From the NCBI RefSeq assembly GCF_030149505.1, contig NZ_JASBRN010000057.1, positions 18,276 to 82,275 of the forward strand: a stretch of 64,000 nucleotides of DNA, written 5' to 3'. The notes below the pieces were generated by a model. That model had not been told where the DNA came from. It ran no database searches and saw only the letters and a list, made by a program, of their open reading frames with translations. The DNA comes from Nocardioides sp. (GTDB lineage: Bacteria; Actinomycetota; Actinomycetes; Propionibacteriales; Nocardioidaceae). Shown here piece by piece: positions 54,053-62,991 of the stretch; positions within the stretch are counted from its first letter, which is position 1, and each line of letters starts with the position of its first letter. Position numbers and translations under genes: made by a program.

Positions 54053-55270
54053 TCAGAAGGCGCTGGTGGGCTCGCCCGAGGCGTAGGTGACCTGGAGCGT
54101 GCCCAGGCACATCTCGTCGGTCGACCCCTCGCCCCACAGGACGTAGCGGTCCTCCTCCTGCCCGTCGAACGCGGGCAGCTTGTCGCGCAGCCACTGCTCG
54201 TGGCGGCAGGTGACGGTGAGGGTGTCGCCGGGTCGCAGGGTCGCGGGCTCGATCCGCCGGCTGCCCTGGTCGTCGAAGTCCCACAGGTCGATGTCGAGCA
54301 GGGTCCGCTCGCGGTCGGTGCCCTCGTTGGCCACGACGCTGATCTCGCGTCCCAGCAGGTGCATGTGCCCGGCGACGCCGTGGACGGTCATCTCCTGGGA
54401 GACACGACGGGTGCAGGTCGTGGTTTCCGAGGGCTCCTCGAGTTCCCCGCACAGCAGGTGCAGGGCGTCCGCGGTGAAGGCCGCACCGCCGAAGCGCTCG
54501 CGCAGGTCGGCCATCGCGGCGTCGCGCTCGCACAGCGGGCCGTCGTCGCGGGCCGCGCGGCACGGCAGCTCGACCGGGGCCGGCATGAGGTAGGTGTGCA
54601 GCGCGTCGAGGTCCCGGTCGCCCGGCAGCCAGCGCAGCTGCGTGGCCGAGGTGTCCGGGGCGGCCCCCTGCAGCAGGTTGTAGTGCACCTGCATCACCAC
54701 GCGGCTCCCGGCCTCGAGCCGGGTGCCGAGGCCGTCGGGCGTGCGGGTCTCGTCGCCGCCCGGGGCCCAGGCGGCCAGCCAGTTGGCGTCGGTCAGGCGG
54801 GCGAAGTCGCCCTCCAGGCCGGTGCCGCCGAAGCAGGTCCAGCCGGGGTCGACGGTCTGGGCGTCCTGCTCCTCCGCGGCGGCGACCTGGTCGGGCTCGA
54901 CCTCGAAGAGGATGACGTGGTGCACGACGTCGGGGTTGCCGGGCAGCACGTGGCTGCCGGTGAGCCAGACGTCCTCCTCCAGCCCGGGGTCGAGCAGGAA
55001 GCAGCGGTAGTCGTCGGTGCCGGCGCCGGTCGGGGCGCTCGGGGTGTAGGCGGCGTCCATCTCCAGGGTCATCCGGCGCTCGCCCTCGCGCAGCGGCAAC
55101 CGCTTGCCGGGGTCGACGGAGCGCAGCTGCTGGGCGGCCACCTCCGGCGGGGCGGGCGGCTCGAGGACGTCGGCCGCGGAGCCGGTACGCCGGTCGGTGC
55201 GCTCCCACGTGGCCGCGACCGCCACGGTGCCGACGACGGCGAGCAGGAGCGCGGCCAGCCGGCGGCTCAT
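54053..55270 (-). CDS. PHM-like type II copper, ascorbate-dependent monooxygenase domain protein
   Basis: The 405-residue product has an N-terminal signal or anchor (about residues 4-20) and then two beta-sandwich-like halves. Copper ligand-like motifs are visible: VVHHVILFEV (about 116-125) with a His pair, VVMQVHYN, GHMHLLGREI (His-x-His, about 306), and STDEMCLG supplying a Met. These match peptidylglycine alpha-hydroxylating / dopamine beta-monooxygenase folds. Many Cys pairs suggest an exported protein. The substrate is unknown. The ATG overlaps the HIT gene stop (ATGA), so the two are co-translated. Confidence 0.8.
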   Translation of the reverse strand: MSRRLAALLLAVVGTVAVAATWERTDRRTGSAADVLEPPAPPEVAAQQLRSVDPGKRLPLREGERRMTLEMDAAYTPSAPTGAGTDDYRCFLLDPGLEEDVWLTGSHVLPGNPDVVHHVILFEVEPDQVAAAEEQDAQTVDPGWTCFGGTGLEGDFARLTDANWLAAWAPGGDETRTPDGLGTRLEAGSRVVMQVHYNLLQGAAPDTSATQLRWLPGDRDLDALHTYLMPAPVELPCRAARDDGPLCERDAAMADLRERFGGAAFTADALHLLCGELEEPSETTTCTRRVSQEMTVHGVAGHMHLLGREISVVANEGTDRERTLLDIDLWDFDDQGSRRIEPATLRPGDTLTVTCRHEQWLRDKLPAFDGQEEDRYVLWGEGSTDEMCLGTLQVTYASGEPTSAF

Positions 55271-55620
55271 CCCGGGGGCCAGGTCAGGTCGCGGCCGGCC
55301 AGGACGTGCACGTGCGTGTGGAAGACCGTCTGCCCGGCCTTGGCCCCGGTGTTGAACACCAGGCGGTAGCCGTCCTCGTGGCCCGCGGCGGTCGCCACGG
55401 CGTGCGCGGCGTCGACGAGCTCGGCCATCGCGACCGGGTCGCCCACCGCGAGCTCGCCGGCGTTGGCGAAGTGGGCCCGCGGCACGACCAGCACGTGGGT
55501 CGGCGCCTGCGGGTCGATGTCGCGGAACGCCACCGTGCGCTCGGTGACGTGGACGATCTCGGCCGGCACCTCGTCGGCCACGATCTTGCAGAACAGGCAG
55601 TCGTCGGACTGTGCGGTCAT
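55267..55620 (-). CDS. HIT family nucleotide-binding hydrolase
   Basis: The 117-residue HIT protein has CLFCKIVADEVPA with the zinc-binding Cys pair, AFRDIDPQAPTHVLVVPRAH, and the histidine triad HTHVHVLAG near residue 100. HIT (HINT-type) proteins hydrolyse purine nucleotide phosphoramidates. A leadered promoter is likely: TTGACA on the minus strand (about 55655-55650) and GGGAGGGAA just before the ATG. It precedes the copper monooxygenase gene with a 4-base overlap. Confidence 0.92.
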   Translation of the reverse strand: MTAQSDDCLFCKIVADEVPAEIVHVTERTVAFRDIDPQAPTHVLVVPRAHFANAGELAVGDPVAMAELVDAAHAVATAAGHEDGYRLVFNTGAKAGQTVFHTHVHVLAGRDLTWPPG

Positions 55621-55723
55621 GGGTTCCCTCCCGGGGGCGATCGTCTCATGTCAACCGGATCGGCGGGTCGTGCGTCGTACTAGCGTGACGATCCCGGTGC
55701 CGACCCTCGAGGGGAGGGTGCGC

Positions 55724-56251
55724 ATGAGCTCCTCCTGGAGCGCCGACGAGGCGCTGGAGGCGTTGTACGCCGCGCACTGGCGACCGCTCGTGCGGCTCGC
55801 GGTCCTGCTCGTGCGGGACCTGGGCACGGCCGAGGAGGTCGTGCAGGACGCGTTCGTCGCCGTCCACGACCGCTGGGGGCGGCTGCGCGACCCGGACCGC
55901 GCGCTGCCCTACCTGCGGCAGGCCGTGGTCAACGGGTCGCGCTCGACGCTGCGTCACCGCGGAGTCGTCGAGCGGCACGCCCGCGCCGAGGGACGACGAC
56001 CCGACGGCGGGGTCCCGGGCGCGGACGAGGCCGCGGTCGCCGACGAGCGCCGCGCCACCGTGCTGGCGGCCCTCGCGCACCTGCCCGAGCGGCAGCGCGA
56101 GGTGCTCGCGCTGCGCCACTACGCCGGCCTGTCCGAGGCTGAGATCGCCGCCGCGCTCGGCATCTCGCCCGGCTCGGTGAAGACCCACGCGTCCCGCGGG
56201 GGCGCGCGGCTGCGCGAGCTGCTCGCGCCCTACCTCGCGGAGGAGGACTGA
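55724..56251 (+). CDS. ECF RNA polymerase sigma factor (SigE family)
   Basis: The 175-residue protein has sigma region 2 (LYAAHWRPLVRLAVLLVRDLGTAEEVVQDAFVAVHDRW, about residues 13-50) and region 4 with an HTH (LPERQREVLALRHYAGLSEAEIAAALGISPGSVKTHASRG, about 122-161). The ATG follows GAGGGGAGGGTGCGC; GTG codons further upstream lack a ribosome site. Its stop overlaps the ATG of the next gene (TGATG). The downstream protein is the likely anti-sigma factor. Confidence 0.9.
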   Translation: MSSSWSADEALEALYAAHWRPLVRLAVLLVRDLGTAEEVVQDAFVAVHDRWGRLRDPDRALPYLRQAVVNGSRSTLRHRGVVERHARAEGRRPDGGVPGADEAAVADERRATVLAALAHLPERQREVLALRHYAGLSEAEIAAALGISPGSVKTHASRGGARLRELLAPYLAEED

Positions 56252-57192
56252 TGGACGACGCACGACTCGCCGCCCTGCTGGAGGACGCCGTCAGCGACGT
56301 CGAGCCCGCCCACCGGATCGGCGAGATCCGGGAGCGGGTGCAGCCCTCGCGCCAGCGGTGGTGGTACGCCGGCGGCGGGCTCGTCGCCGCAGCGGCCACC
56401 GTCGCCGCGGTCGGACTGGTGGTCGGCGGGCCCCCGGAGCGGGGGGTCGATCCAGTCGGCACCCCCACACCGTCTGCTACACCCGACGAGGACGTGAGGG
56501 CCGAGCTGCCGACGCTCTACTGGATCGGCACCACGCCCCAGGGCCCCCGGCTCTTCGGCGAGCAGACCTTCGTCAACGCCGGGTACGGCGAGTCGCAGCT
56601 CCATGCTGTGCTGCGCTCCCTGGTCGTGGGCACGCCCGAGGACCCCGACTACCGGTCACCATGGACCGCGGCACGCCTGCTGTCGGCTCGAGAGACCGAT
56701 GACGGGATCGTCGTCACGATCGACCTGGGCCTGGACGGATCCGCGCCGTACCTGGGGATCGAGCAAGTCGTCTACACGGTGTGGGACCTCCTGGACGAGC
56801 GCGCGCCCGTCACTGTCGACGTGCGCACCGAAGGCCCTCGTCGACCCGTGACGGTCACGTCCCGTGACGACCTGTCGGTCCTTTCTCTCGTGCAGGTCGA
56901 CTCCCCCGCCGAGGGCCAGGAGGTGTCCGGGTCCTTCACCGTCAACGGCATGGCGTCGTCGTACGAGGCGACGGTGCCGTGGCGGCTGGAGGACGCGAGC
57001 GGCCGCGTCGTACGCGACGGGTTCGCGACGGCCGAGGGCTGGATGGGCGCGCTCTACCCCTGGGAGACCGAGGTGGACGTGAGCGGCCTGGCGCCGGGCA
57101 CCTACACCTTCGTCGCGAGCACATCGGACCCCTCGGGAGGAACCGAGGGTCCGGGGCCCACGACCGACACACGGACGGTGGTCGTGCGATGA
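56251..57192 (+). CDS. Probable anti-sigma factor with GerMN and Gmad2 domains
   Basis: The 313-residue protein has a short cytoplasmic N-terminus (DDARLAALLEDAVSDVEP..., about 1-37), one membrane helix (about 38-60), a Thr/Pro linker, a GerMN domain (about 85-205; LYWIGTTPQGPRLFGEQTF, VVYTVWDLLDE) and a C-terminal immunoglobulin-like Gmad2 domain (about 210-310; VNGMASSYEATVPWRLED, ATAEGWMGALYPWETEVDV). Coupling to the sigma gene by TGATG overlap fits an anti-sigma role with an extracellular sensing part. The anti-sigma function is inference. Confidence 0.8.
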   Translation: MDDARLAALLEDAVSDVEPAHRIGEIRERVQPSRQRWWYAGGGLVAAAATVAAVGLVVGGPPERGVDPVGTPTPSATPDEDVRAELPTLYWIGTTPQGPRLFGEQTFVNAGYGESQLHAVLRSLVVGTPEDPDYRSPWTAARLLSARETDDGIVVTIDLGLDGSAPYLGIEQVVYTVWDLLDERAPVTVDVRTEGPRRPVTVTSRDDLSVLSLVQVDSPAEGQEVSGSFTVNGMASSYEATVPWRLEDASGRVVRDGFATAEGWMGALYPWETEVDVSGLAPGTYTFVASTSDPSGGTEGPGPTTDTRTVVVR

Positions 57193-58133
57193 AGCGCCGT
57201 CACACGGGCATCATGGACACCATGCGCACCACTCCCCGTCGTACCTCCCTCGCCGCCGCCCTGGCCGTGGCCACCCTCCTCGCCGTGAGCGCCTGCGGCG
57301 AGGACGACACGGTCACCGACCCGGTCGCCGGGGAGGTCTCGGACAGCCCCTCGGCGAGCTCCGAGCCCTCGCCGGGCGACGCCACGAGCACCCCGGCCGA
57401 GGAACCGGCCGAGGCCGGGACGGTGCCGGTCTACTACGTCGGTGACACCGGCTCCGGCCCGCGGCTGTTCCGGGAGTTCCGGAAGGTCAGCGGTGAGCCC
57501 GCGCTGGGCGCCGCCGAGATGGCGGCCGCGGGCGTGCCGGCCGACCCCGACTACCGCTCGGCCTTCCCCGACGGCGGGGGCTTCTCCTCCGTCGCCCGCG
57601 AGGACGGTCGGATCGTCGTGACCACCTCCGACGACGCCTGGACCGAGCGCCCGTCGGGCCTGTCCGCGGCCGATGCGGAGCTCGCGCTGCAGTCGCTCGT
57701 CTACACCGTCCAGGGCGCCCTGCAGACCCGCGACGCGGTGGTGGTGGAGTCGCCCGGTGGCGCGTCCACCCTCTTCGGCATCGACACCGCCGACGGCGTC
57801 GAGAACGCCGACCAGCTGGAGGTGCTCTCCCTGGTCAACGTCACCTCGCCCGAGGAGGGCGCGGAGGTCCCCGACACCTTCACCGCCAGCGGCGTGGCCT
57901 CCTCCTTCGAGGCCACCGTCCCGTGGGAGGTCCGCGACGGCTCCGACGCGGTCGTGGCGCGCGGGTTCGCCACGGCAGAGGGCTGGATGGACGCGCTCTA
58001 CCCCTGGGAGACCGAGGTGGACCTCTCCGACCTCGCCCCGGGCACCTACACCTTCATCGCGATGACGTCCGACCCGTCCGGCGGCGAGGGCAACCCGCCG
58101 ATGTTCGACACCAAGGCGATCACCGTCGGCTGA
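57189..58133 (+). CDS. GerMN-Gmad2 lipoprotein, paralogue of the preceding gene
   Basis: The 314-residue protein has a lipoprotein signal (VSAC, Cys about 36 from this ATG), a Ser/Pro/Glu linker, then a GerMN domain (VYYVGDTGSGPRLFREFRKV, ALQSLVYTVQGALQTRD) and a Gmad2 domain nearly identical in motif to the previous protein (ASSFEATVPWEVRDG, GWMDALYPWETEVDL). It lacks the cytoplasmic anti-sigma segment. The ATG overlaps the previous stop (ATGA); internal ATGs at 57213 and 57222 are alternative starts giving a shorter signal peptide. A surface partner of the sigma/anti-sigma pair is plausible. Confidence 0.8.
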   Translation: MKRRHTGIMDTMRTTPRRTSLAAALAVATLLAVSACGEDDTVTDPVAGEVSDSPSASSEPSPGDATSTPAEEPAEAGTVPVYYVGDTGSGPRLFREFRKVSGEPALGAAEMAAAGVPADPDYRSAFPDGGGFSSVAREDGRIVVTTSDDAWTERPSGLSAADAELALQSLVYTVQGALQTRDAVVVESPGGASTLFGIDTADGVENADQLEVLSLVNVTSPEEGAEVPDTFTASGVASSFEATVPWEVRDGSDAVVARGFATAEGWMDALYPWETEVDLSDLAPGTYTFIAMTSDPSGGEGNPPMFDTKAITVG

Positions 58134-58139
58134 GCCGGG

Positions 58140-58880
58140 TCAGCCCCAGCGGGCCGTGCGGGACAGCAGCGCCGCGACGGCCGTCACGCCGGCGGTCGAG
58201 GTGCGCAGGACCTCGGCTCCCAGGCGCACCGACCGAGCACCGGCGGCCGTGAGCGCGTCGAGCTCCTCGGGCGCGATGCCGCCCTCGGGGCCGACGACGA
58301 CCAGGACGCTCCCCTGCGCGGGCACCTCGAGCCCGGCGAGCGGCGCGGTGGCGTCCTCGTGCAGCACGACCGCGAGGTCGGCGGCGGCCACCAGGTCGGT
58401 CACCTCGGCGGTGGTCGCGAGCGGCTCGACGACGGGGTGCCAGGAGCGGCGTGACTGCTTGGCGGCCTCCCGGGCGGTGGCGCGCCACTTGGCCAGGCCC
58501 TTCTCGGCGCGCTCGCCCCTCCACACCGCGACCGAGCGTGCGGCGGCCCACGGCACGACGCGGGCGACGCCGACCTCGGTCAGCACCTCCACGGCCAGTT
58601 CGCCGCGGTCGCCCTTGGGCAGCGCCTGGACGACGGTGACGGCCGGGGAGGGCTCGGGTTCGGAGGTCACCGAGGTCACCACGACCTCGAGCCGTCGCTT
58701 GCCGGTCTCCCCCACCTCGCCGACCACGGCGCGACCGAGCCCGTCGGTCAGCACGACCCGCTCACCGCTCCGCAGGCGGCGTACGGCGACGGCGTGGTGG
58801 GCCTCGTCGCCCTCGACCACCACCGTGCTGCCAGTAGTGGCGCCGTCGAGCGAGGGGACCAGGTGGACGGGCAGGCTCAT
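58140..58880 (-). CDS. rsmE: 16S rRNA (uracil(1498)-N(3))-methyltransferase
   Basis: The 246-residue SPOUT methyltransferase has GDEAHHAVAVRRLRSGE near the start, ALPKGDR in the middle and VVVGPEGGIAPEELDAL plus LRTSTAGVTA at the knot, all RsmE marks. It methylates U1498 of 16S rRNA. It begins 13 bases below dnaJ and sits in the hrcA-dnaJ-rsmE order usual in Gram-positive bacteria. It is convergent with the lipoprotein gene at 58133. Confidence 0.94.
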   Translation of the reverse strand: MSLPVHLVPSLDGATTGSTVVVEGDEAHHAVAVRRLRSGERVVLTDGLGRAVVGEVGETGKRRLEVVVTSVTSEPEPSPAVTVVQALPKGDRGELAVEVLTEVGVARVVPWAAARSVAVWRGERAEKGLAKWRATAREAAKQSRRSWHPVVEPLATTAEVTDLVAAADLAVVLHEDATAPLAGLEVPAQGSVLVVVGPEGGIAPEELDALTAAGARSVRLGAEVLRTSTAGVTAVAALLSRTARWG

Positions 58881-58893
58881 CGGGTGACCCGGA

Positions 58894-60066
58894 TCAGTGC
58901 GGGTTGAAGGCGTCGCGCAGGCGGCCGAAGACCGACTTCGCGCCCGGCTTGACCGTGCCCTCGGGGGCCTCCTCGCCGCGCAGGGCGGCGAGCTCGCGCA
59001 GCAGCTCCTCCTGGCGTGCGTCGAGCCGGGTCGGCGTCTCCACGGCGAGGGTGACGACCAGGTCGCCGCGGCCGCCGCGCAGACCGGGGACCCCGCGGCC
59101 GCGCAGCACCTGCTCGGTGCCGGACTGGGTGCCGGGGCGGACGTCGAGCTCGAAGGAGGTCTCGAGGTCGGTGGTCGGCTCGCCCTCGACCACGTCGGCC
59201 TCCAGCGTGGGCATCTCGATGGTCGTGCCGAGCGCGGCGGCGGTCATGGGGACGGTGACGGTGCAGTGCAGGTCGTCGCCCTGGCGCTTGAAGACCGGGT
59301 GCGGGGCGACGTGGATCTCGACGTACAGGTCGCCGGCGGGACCGCCGCCGGGACCGACCTCGCCCTGCTCGGCGAGCTGGACCCGGGTGCCGGTGTCGAC
59401 GCCGGCGGGGATCTTGACCGTGAGCGAGCGGCGCGAGCGGACCCGGCCGTCGCCCGAGCACTCGCGGCACGGGTCGGGGATGACGGTGCCGAAGCCGCGA
59501 CAGGCCGCGCACGGGCGCAGGGTGCGGATCTCGCCGAGGAAGGAGCGCTGGACGTGGGCGACCTCGCCCTGGCCGCGGCAGGTCTCGCACGGGATCGCGT
59601 GCGTGCCCGGCGCCGCGCCCTCGCCGGCGCAGGTGGAGCAGGTCACCGCGGTGTCGACCTTGATCTCGCGGGCGACGCCGAAGGCGGCCTCGGCGAGCTC
59701 GATCTCCAGGCGGATGAGGGCGTCCTGGCCGCGGCGCACGCGCGGACGCGGGCCCCGGCCGGTGCCGGTGCCCTGGGCACCACCGCCGAAGAAGGCGTCC
59801 ATGATGTCGGTGAAGGAGAACCCGGCGCCCGCACCGGCGCCGCCCATGCCGCCGAAGGGGTCGCCGCCACGGTCGTAGGCCGCGCGCTTCTGCGGGTCCG
59901 AGAGCACCTCGTAGGCCCGGGAGACCTCGCCGAAGCGCTCCTTGGCGGAGGGGTCGGGGTTGACGTCGGGGTGGTACTGCCGGGCCAGCTTCCGGTAGGC
60001 CTTCTTGATGGTGGCCTCGTCGGCGTCTCGGGCGACGTCGAGGATCGCGTACAGGTCCTGGCTCAC
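58894..60066 (-). CDS. dnaJ: Chaperone DnaJ
   Basis: The 390-residue protein has a J-domain (residues about 3-66) with the HPD motif in QYHPDVNP, a Gly/Phe region (about 70-120), four CxxCxGxG zinc repeats ([32 protein letters not shown]; about 144-215) and C-terminal substrate-binding domains. It is the DnaK co-chaperone, and its place after hrcA makes it the DnaJ2-type copy. The GTG start is about 85 bases below hrcA, so it may be cotranscribed and repressed by HrcA. Confidence 0.95.
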   Translation of the reverse strand: MSQDLYAILDVARDADEATIKKAYRKLARQYHPDVNPDPSAKERFGEVSRAYEVLSDPQKRAAYDRGGDPFGGMGGAGAGAGFSFTDIMDAFFGGGAQGTGTGRGPRPRVRRGQDALIRLEIELAEAAFGVAREIKVDTAVTCSTCAGEGAAPGTHAIPCETCRGQGEVAHVQRSFLGEIRTLRPCAACRGFGTVIPDPCRECSGDGRVRSRRSLTVKIPAGVDTGTRVQLAEQGEVGPGGGPAGDLYVEIHVAPHPVFKRQGDDLHCTVTVPMTAAALGTTIEMPTLEADVVEGEPTTDLETSFELDVRPGTQSGTEQVLRGRGVPGLRGGRGDLVVTLAVETPTRLDARQEELLRELAALRGEEAPEGTVKPGAKSVFGRLRDAFNPH

Positions 60067-60151
60067 GGGCGGTTGCTTCCTGTCCTGTGCTCGGGTGCGG
60101 GGTGCTGGCTGGGGTGGGCCGGCGGGGCCCGGCTGCTCCGGTGGGAGCGGG

Positions 60152-61207
60152 TCAGGCCTCGTCGAGGATGCGGGTGACGTAGCGGGCGACCGCGCGCACG
60201 GCTGCCATGGTGCCGGGGTAGTCCATGCGGGTCGGGCCGACGATGCCCAGGGTCGCCAGCGACTGGTCCTCGGGGCCGTAACCGGTGGAGACCGCGCTGG
60301 TGGAGGAGAGCTCCTCGTAGGGACCCTCCGCGCCGATCCGGACGGTGACCAGCCCGCCGGTGCCCGCCTCGCCGAGCAGCTTGAGCAGCACGACGTGCTC
60401 CTCCAGCGCCTCGAGCAGGGGTCGTACGGCGGAGTCGAAGCTGTCGCCGTAGCGCGCGAGGTTCGCCGCGCCGCCGACCGCCACCCGCTGGTCGGAGCGG
60501 TGGTCGCTCATCGCCTCCACGAGTGCGTCGACCACGGCGCCGGTCGGGTCCGTGACCTGGCCTGGTGCCTGCTCGGGGTCCGGCTGCTGGGGCTCCGGCT
60601 GCTGGGGCACCGAGTCACGCAGCGCGGTGACCGCGTCGGCGATCCGCTGCCCGACGGCGGCGAGCAGGACCCGGCTGCGCAGGGCGGCCAGCTCCTCCTC
60701 ACCGAGCGGGGACGTGAGCTCGACCAGGCGCTGCTCGACCCGGCCGGTGCTGAGGATCAGCACGACCAGCAGCCGCTCCGGGGCGAGAGCGACGAGCTCG
60801 ACGTGGCGGACGGTGGAGGAGGAGAGCGTGGGGTACTGCACGACGGCGACCTGGCGGGTCAGCTGCGAGAGCAGCCGCACCGAGCGCGAGACCACGTCGT
60901 CGAGGTCCACGGCACCGTCGAGGAAGGAGGAGATGGCCCGCTTCTCCGCCGCCGAGAGCGGCTTGACGGTGGTGAGCCGGTCGACGAAGAGCCGGTAGCC
61001 CTTGTCGGTGGGGACGCGACCGGCGCTGGTGTGGGGCTGGGTGATGTAGCCCTCCTCCTCCAGCACCGCCATGTCGTTGCGGACCGTGGCCGGCGAGACG
61101 CCGAGGCCGTGCCGCTCGACGAGCGCCTTGGACCCGACCGGCTCCTCGGTGTGGACGTAGTCCTCCACGATGGCGCGCAGCACGGCGAGCCGACGGTCCT
61201 CCTGCAC
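60152..61207 (-). CDS. hrcA: Heat-inducible transcription repressor HrcA
   Basis: The 351-residue repressor has a winged-helix N-terminus ([56 protein letters not shown]) and the HrcA GAF-like C-terminal region ending [17 protein letters not shown] Gln/Pro/Glu-rich insert (about residues 188-205) is specific to this protein. The GTG follows GGAGGTGGACC. A CIRCE-like element lies 57 bases upstream, so hrcA-dnaJ is autoregulated. Confidence 0.95.
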   Translation of the reverse strand: MQEDRRLAVLRAIVEDYVHTEEPVGSKALVERHGLGVSPATVRNDMAVLEEEGYITQPHTSAGRVPTDKGYRLFVDRLTTVKPLSAAEKRAISSFLDGAVDLDDVVSRSVRLLSQLTRQVAVVQYPTLSSSTVRHVELVALAPERLLVVLILSTGRVEQRLVELTSPLGEEELAALRSRVLLAAVGQRIADAVTALRDSVPQQPEPQQPDPEQAPGQVTDPTGAVVDALVEAMSDHRSDQRVAVGGAANLARYGDSFDSAVRPLLEALEEHVVLLKLLGEAGTGGLVTVRIGAEGPYEELSSTSAVSTGYGPEDQSLATLGIVGPTRMDYPGTMAAVRAVARYVTRILDEA

Positions 61208-61263
61208 GGTCCACCTCCGAGGTCTGCGGTCGAGGGGGGCCCGGAGGCCCGTGGGGCCTGCGC

Positions 61264-61288
61264 TGGCACTCCGCAGGCCTGAGTGCCA
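61264..61288. promoter_or_regulatory. CIRCE element (HrcA operator)
   Basis: TGGCACTC, 9 bases, then GAGTGCCA form a perfect 8-base inverted repeat with the canonical CIRCE spacing. A TAGCAT -10-like hexamer on the minus strand is next to it, so HrcA bound here would block hrcA-dnaJ transcription. Confidence 0.9.
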
Positions 61289-61331
61289 ATGCTACAAGCC
61301 GCTGGGTCGAGGTGCTGACAGGACCGCAAGG

Positions 61332-61350
61332 TCAGGTTAGGCTTGCCTAA
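61332..61350. promoter_or_regulatory. IdeR/DtxR-type iron box
   Basis: TCAGGTTAGGCTTGCCTAA matches the 19-base IdeR/DtxR consensus (TTAGGTTAGGCTAACCTAA, as recalled) at 16 of 19 positions and contains the perfect palindrome TTAGGCTTGCCTAA. It lies 30 bases before the DUF2470-like gene. Confidence 0.8.
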
Positions 61351-61379
61351 CTACTGCATCGCCGCACCTCGGAGGTCCC

Positions 61380-62090
61380 GTGCCGCTCGTCCGCTCCCCT
61401 GGAACCCAGCGCGACCCCTACTCCGTGGCGGCCCGCGCTCGGAGCGTGCTCGCCTGCCCCGCTGCGGCGGACCTCCGCCGGGACGGTCTGCCCGTCGACC
61501 TCGCCGAGGAGGTCCTCGGTCTGGACGACGACTCCGGGCGGCCCACGCTGCTGTGCCGCGCGGACGCGGCCCTGCTGACCGCGGCCGCGCGGCGCGAGGT
61601 GGTGTCGCTGCACCTCGTCGGTGGCGTCGACACAGGCGATCCCGCGCGGGCGGACCGGCTGCACCTCACCGGACGCCTGGCGCCCGGGGTCAGCGAGCGC
61701 TGCGGCAGCTGCCCCGAGGAGCACCGCGTCGCCGTGCTCGAGCCGTCCGCGGTCGTCCTGACGGTGCGGGGGCGGGCCACCCCCGTCCCGGTCGCCGACT
61801 TCCTCTCCGAGGAGCACGTGCTCAACCGCGGCTACCTCACGCGCGCCGCGCAGCACGCCACGACCTGCCACGGCGAGGAGCTGCGGCGGGCGGTCTCGCG
61901 GCGCACCGGGCTCCCTCCGGCCCGACTGCTGGCCGCCTCCCTCGGCGCGCTCACACCTGCCGGCGTGGACCTGCGCTGGATCGACGCCGAGGGTTCGCAC
62001 TCCGAGCGCGTGCGCTTCAGCCCACCCGCTGCCAACCCGGCCGAGCTCGGCGAGCTGCTGCGCCGGCACCTCGACGGCGGGGTGTGCTGA
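61380..62090 (+). CDS. DUF2470-like (HugZ-type) protein, iron-regulated
   Basis: The 236-residue protein resembles FMN-binding split-barrel/DUF2470 proteins in which a C-terminal DUF2470 part (SEEHVLNRGYLTRAAQH..., VDLRWIDAEGSHSERVRFSPPAANPAELGELLRRHL) is fused to a barrel domain. Relatives such as HugZ degrade or bind heme, but I cannot identify heme ligands with certainty; a CGSCPEEHR segment adds two Cys. The GTG follows CGGAGGTCCC. An IdeR/DtxR-type box just upstream predicts repression by iron, which fits a heme-iron role. Confidence 0.7.
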   Translation: MPLVRSPGTQRDPYSVAARARSVLACPAAADLRRDGLPVDLAEEVLGLDDDSGRPTLLCRADAALLTAAARREVVSLHLVGGVDTGDPARADRLHLTGRLAPGVSERCGSCPEEHRVAVLEPSAVVLTVRGRATPVPVADFLSEEHVLNRGYLTRAAQHATTCHGEELRRAVSRRTGLPPARLLAASLGALTPAGVDLRWIDAEGSHSERVRFSPPAANPAELGELLRRHLDGGVC

Positions 62091-62111
62091 CCCCGCTCCT
62101 AGGGTGGCGGC

Positions 62112-62969
62112 ATGACCGCCACTCACCCAGCCCTCGTCGAGGTCGCTGACCGCGTGTGGGTCGCCCGCCACGAGTGGTACGACGCCAACACCACCTACGT
62201 CGGCGGAGAGCGCGGCCTCGTGGTGGTCGACACGCACGCCTCGACCCGGATGGGCTGGGTGGTCGTGGAGCAGGCTCGCGCGCTCGGTGCCGGCGAGGTC
62301 GTCGCGGTCGTGACCACCCACGCCCACCACGACCACGTGCTCGGCACCGCGACGCTGCGCGAGGCCTACGGGGACGCCCTGCCCGTGCACGCGCACGAGA
62401 CGTGCGTCGAGGAGCTGGCCGCGTGGGCGGCCGACCGGCCGGCGTACGACGGCGAGGAGCCGGTGCCGGGCGAGGTCGACGCGAGCCCGGTCGTGCTGCC
62501 CGACCACCCGTTCTCGTCGGTCGAGGTGGTCGACCTCGGCGACCGGGCCCTGGAGCTGGTGCACCCCGGACGCGGCCACACCGCCGGCGACCTGGTCGTG
62601 CGGGTGCCCGACGCCGACGTGGTGCTGGCCGGCGACCTGGTCGAGGAGTCCGGTCCCCCGGCGTACGGCGCCGACTCCTTCCCGATGGAGTGGCCGCTGG
62701 CCCTCGACGTCACGCTGCAGCTGTGCACGTCCGGCACGGTCGTCGTGCCCGGGCACGGGGCGCCCGTGGACCGGGAGTTCGTCATGGACCAGCGCGCCGA
62801 CATCGGCGTCGTGGCCGAGACGATCCGCGACCTGGCCGGCCGCGGGGTGCCGCTCGCTCAGGCGCTCTCGGTCGGCGACTGGCCGATCGACCCCGCCCAC
62901 CTCGCGCACGCCGTGACCCGCGGCTACGAGCACCTGCCGCGGAGCCAGAAGCGGTTGCCGCTGCTGTAG
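62112..62969 (+). CDS. MBL-fold metallo-hydrolase
   Basis: The 285-residue protein has the metallo-beta-lactamase metal motif THAHHDHVLG (His-x-His-x-Asp-His, about residues 77-86), HPGRGHTAGDLVV with the next His, VLAGDLVEE with the bridging Asp and VVPGHGAPV for the last His. The two-metal site is therefore complete. The substrate is unknown. It starts 6 bases after TAGGGT (62100-62105), an apparent leaderless promoter, and lies 21 bases below the DUF2470-like gene. Confidence 0.88.
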   Translation: MTATHPALVEVADRVWVARHEWYDANTTYVGGERGLVVVDTHASTRMGWVVVEQARALGAGEVVAVVTTHAHHDHVLGTATLREAYGDALPVHAHETCVEELAAWAADRPAYDGEEPVPGEVDASPVVLPDHPFSSVEVVDLGDRALELVHPGRGHTAGDLVVRVPDADVVLAGDLVEESGPPAYGADSFPMEWPLALDVTLQLCTSGTVVVPGHGAPVDREFVMDQRADIGVVAETIRDLAGRGVPLAQALSVGDWPIDPAHLAHAVTRGYEHLPRSQKRLPLL

Positions 62970-62991
62970 CAGCCCTCCGGCGGGCGGCCGG

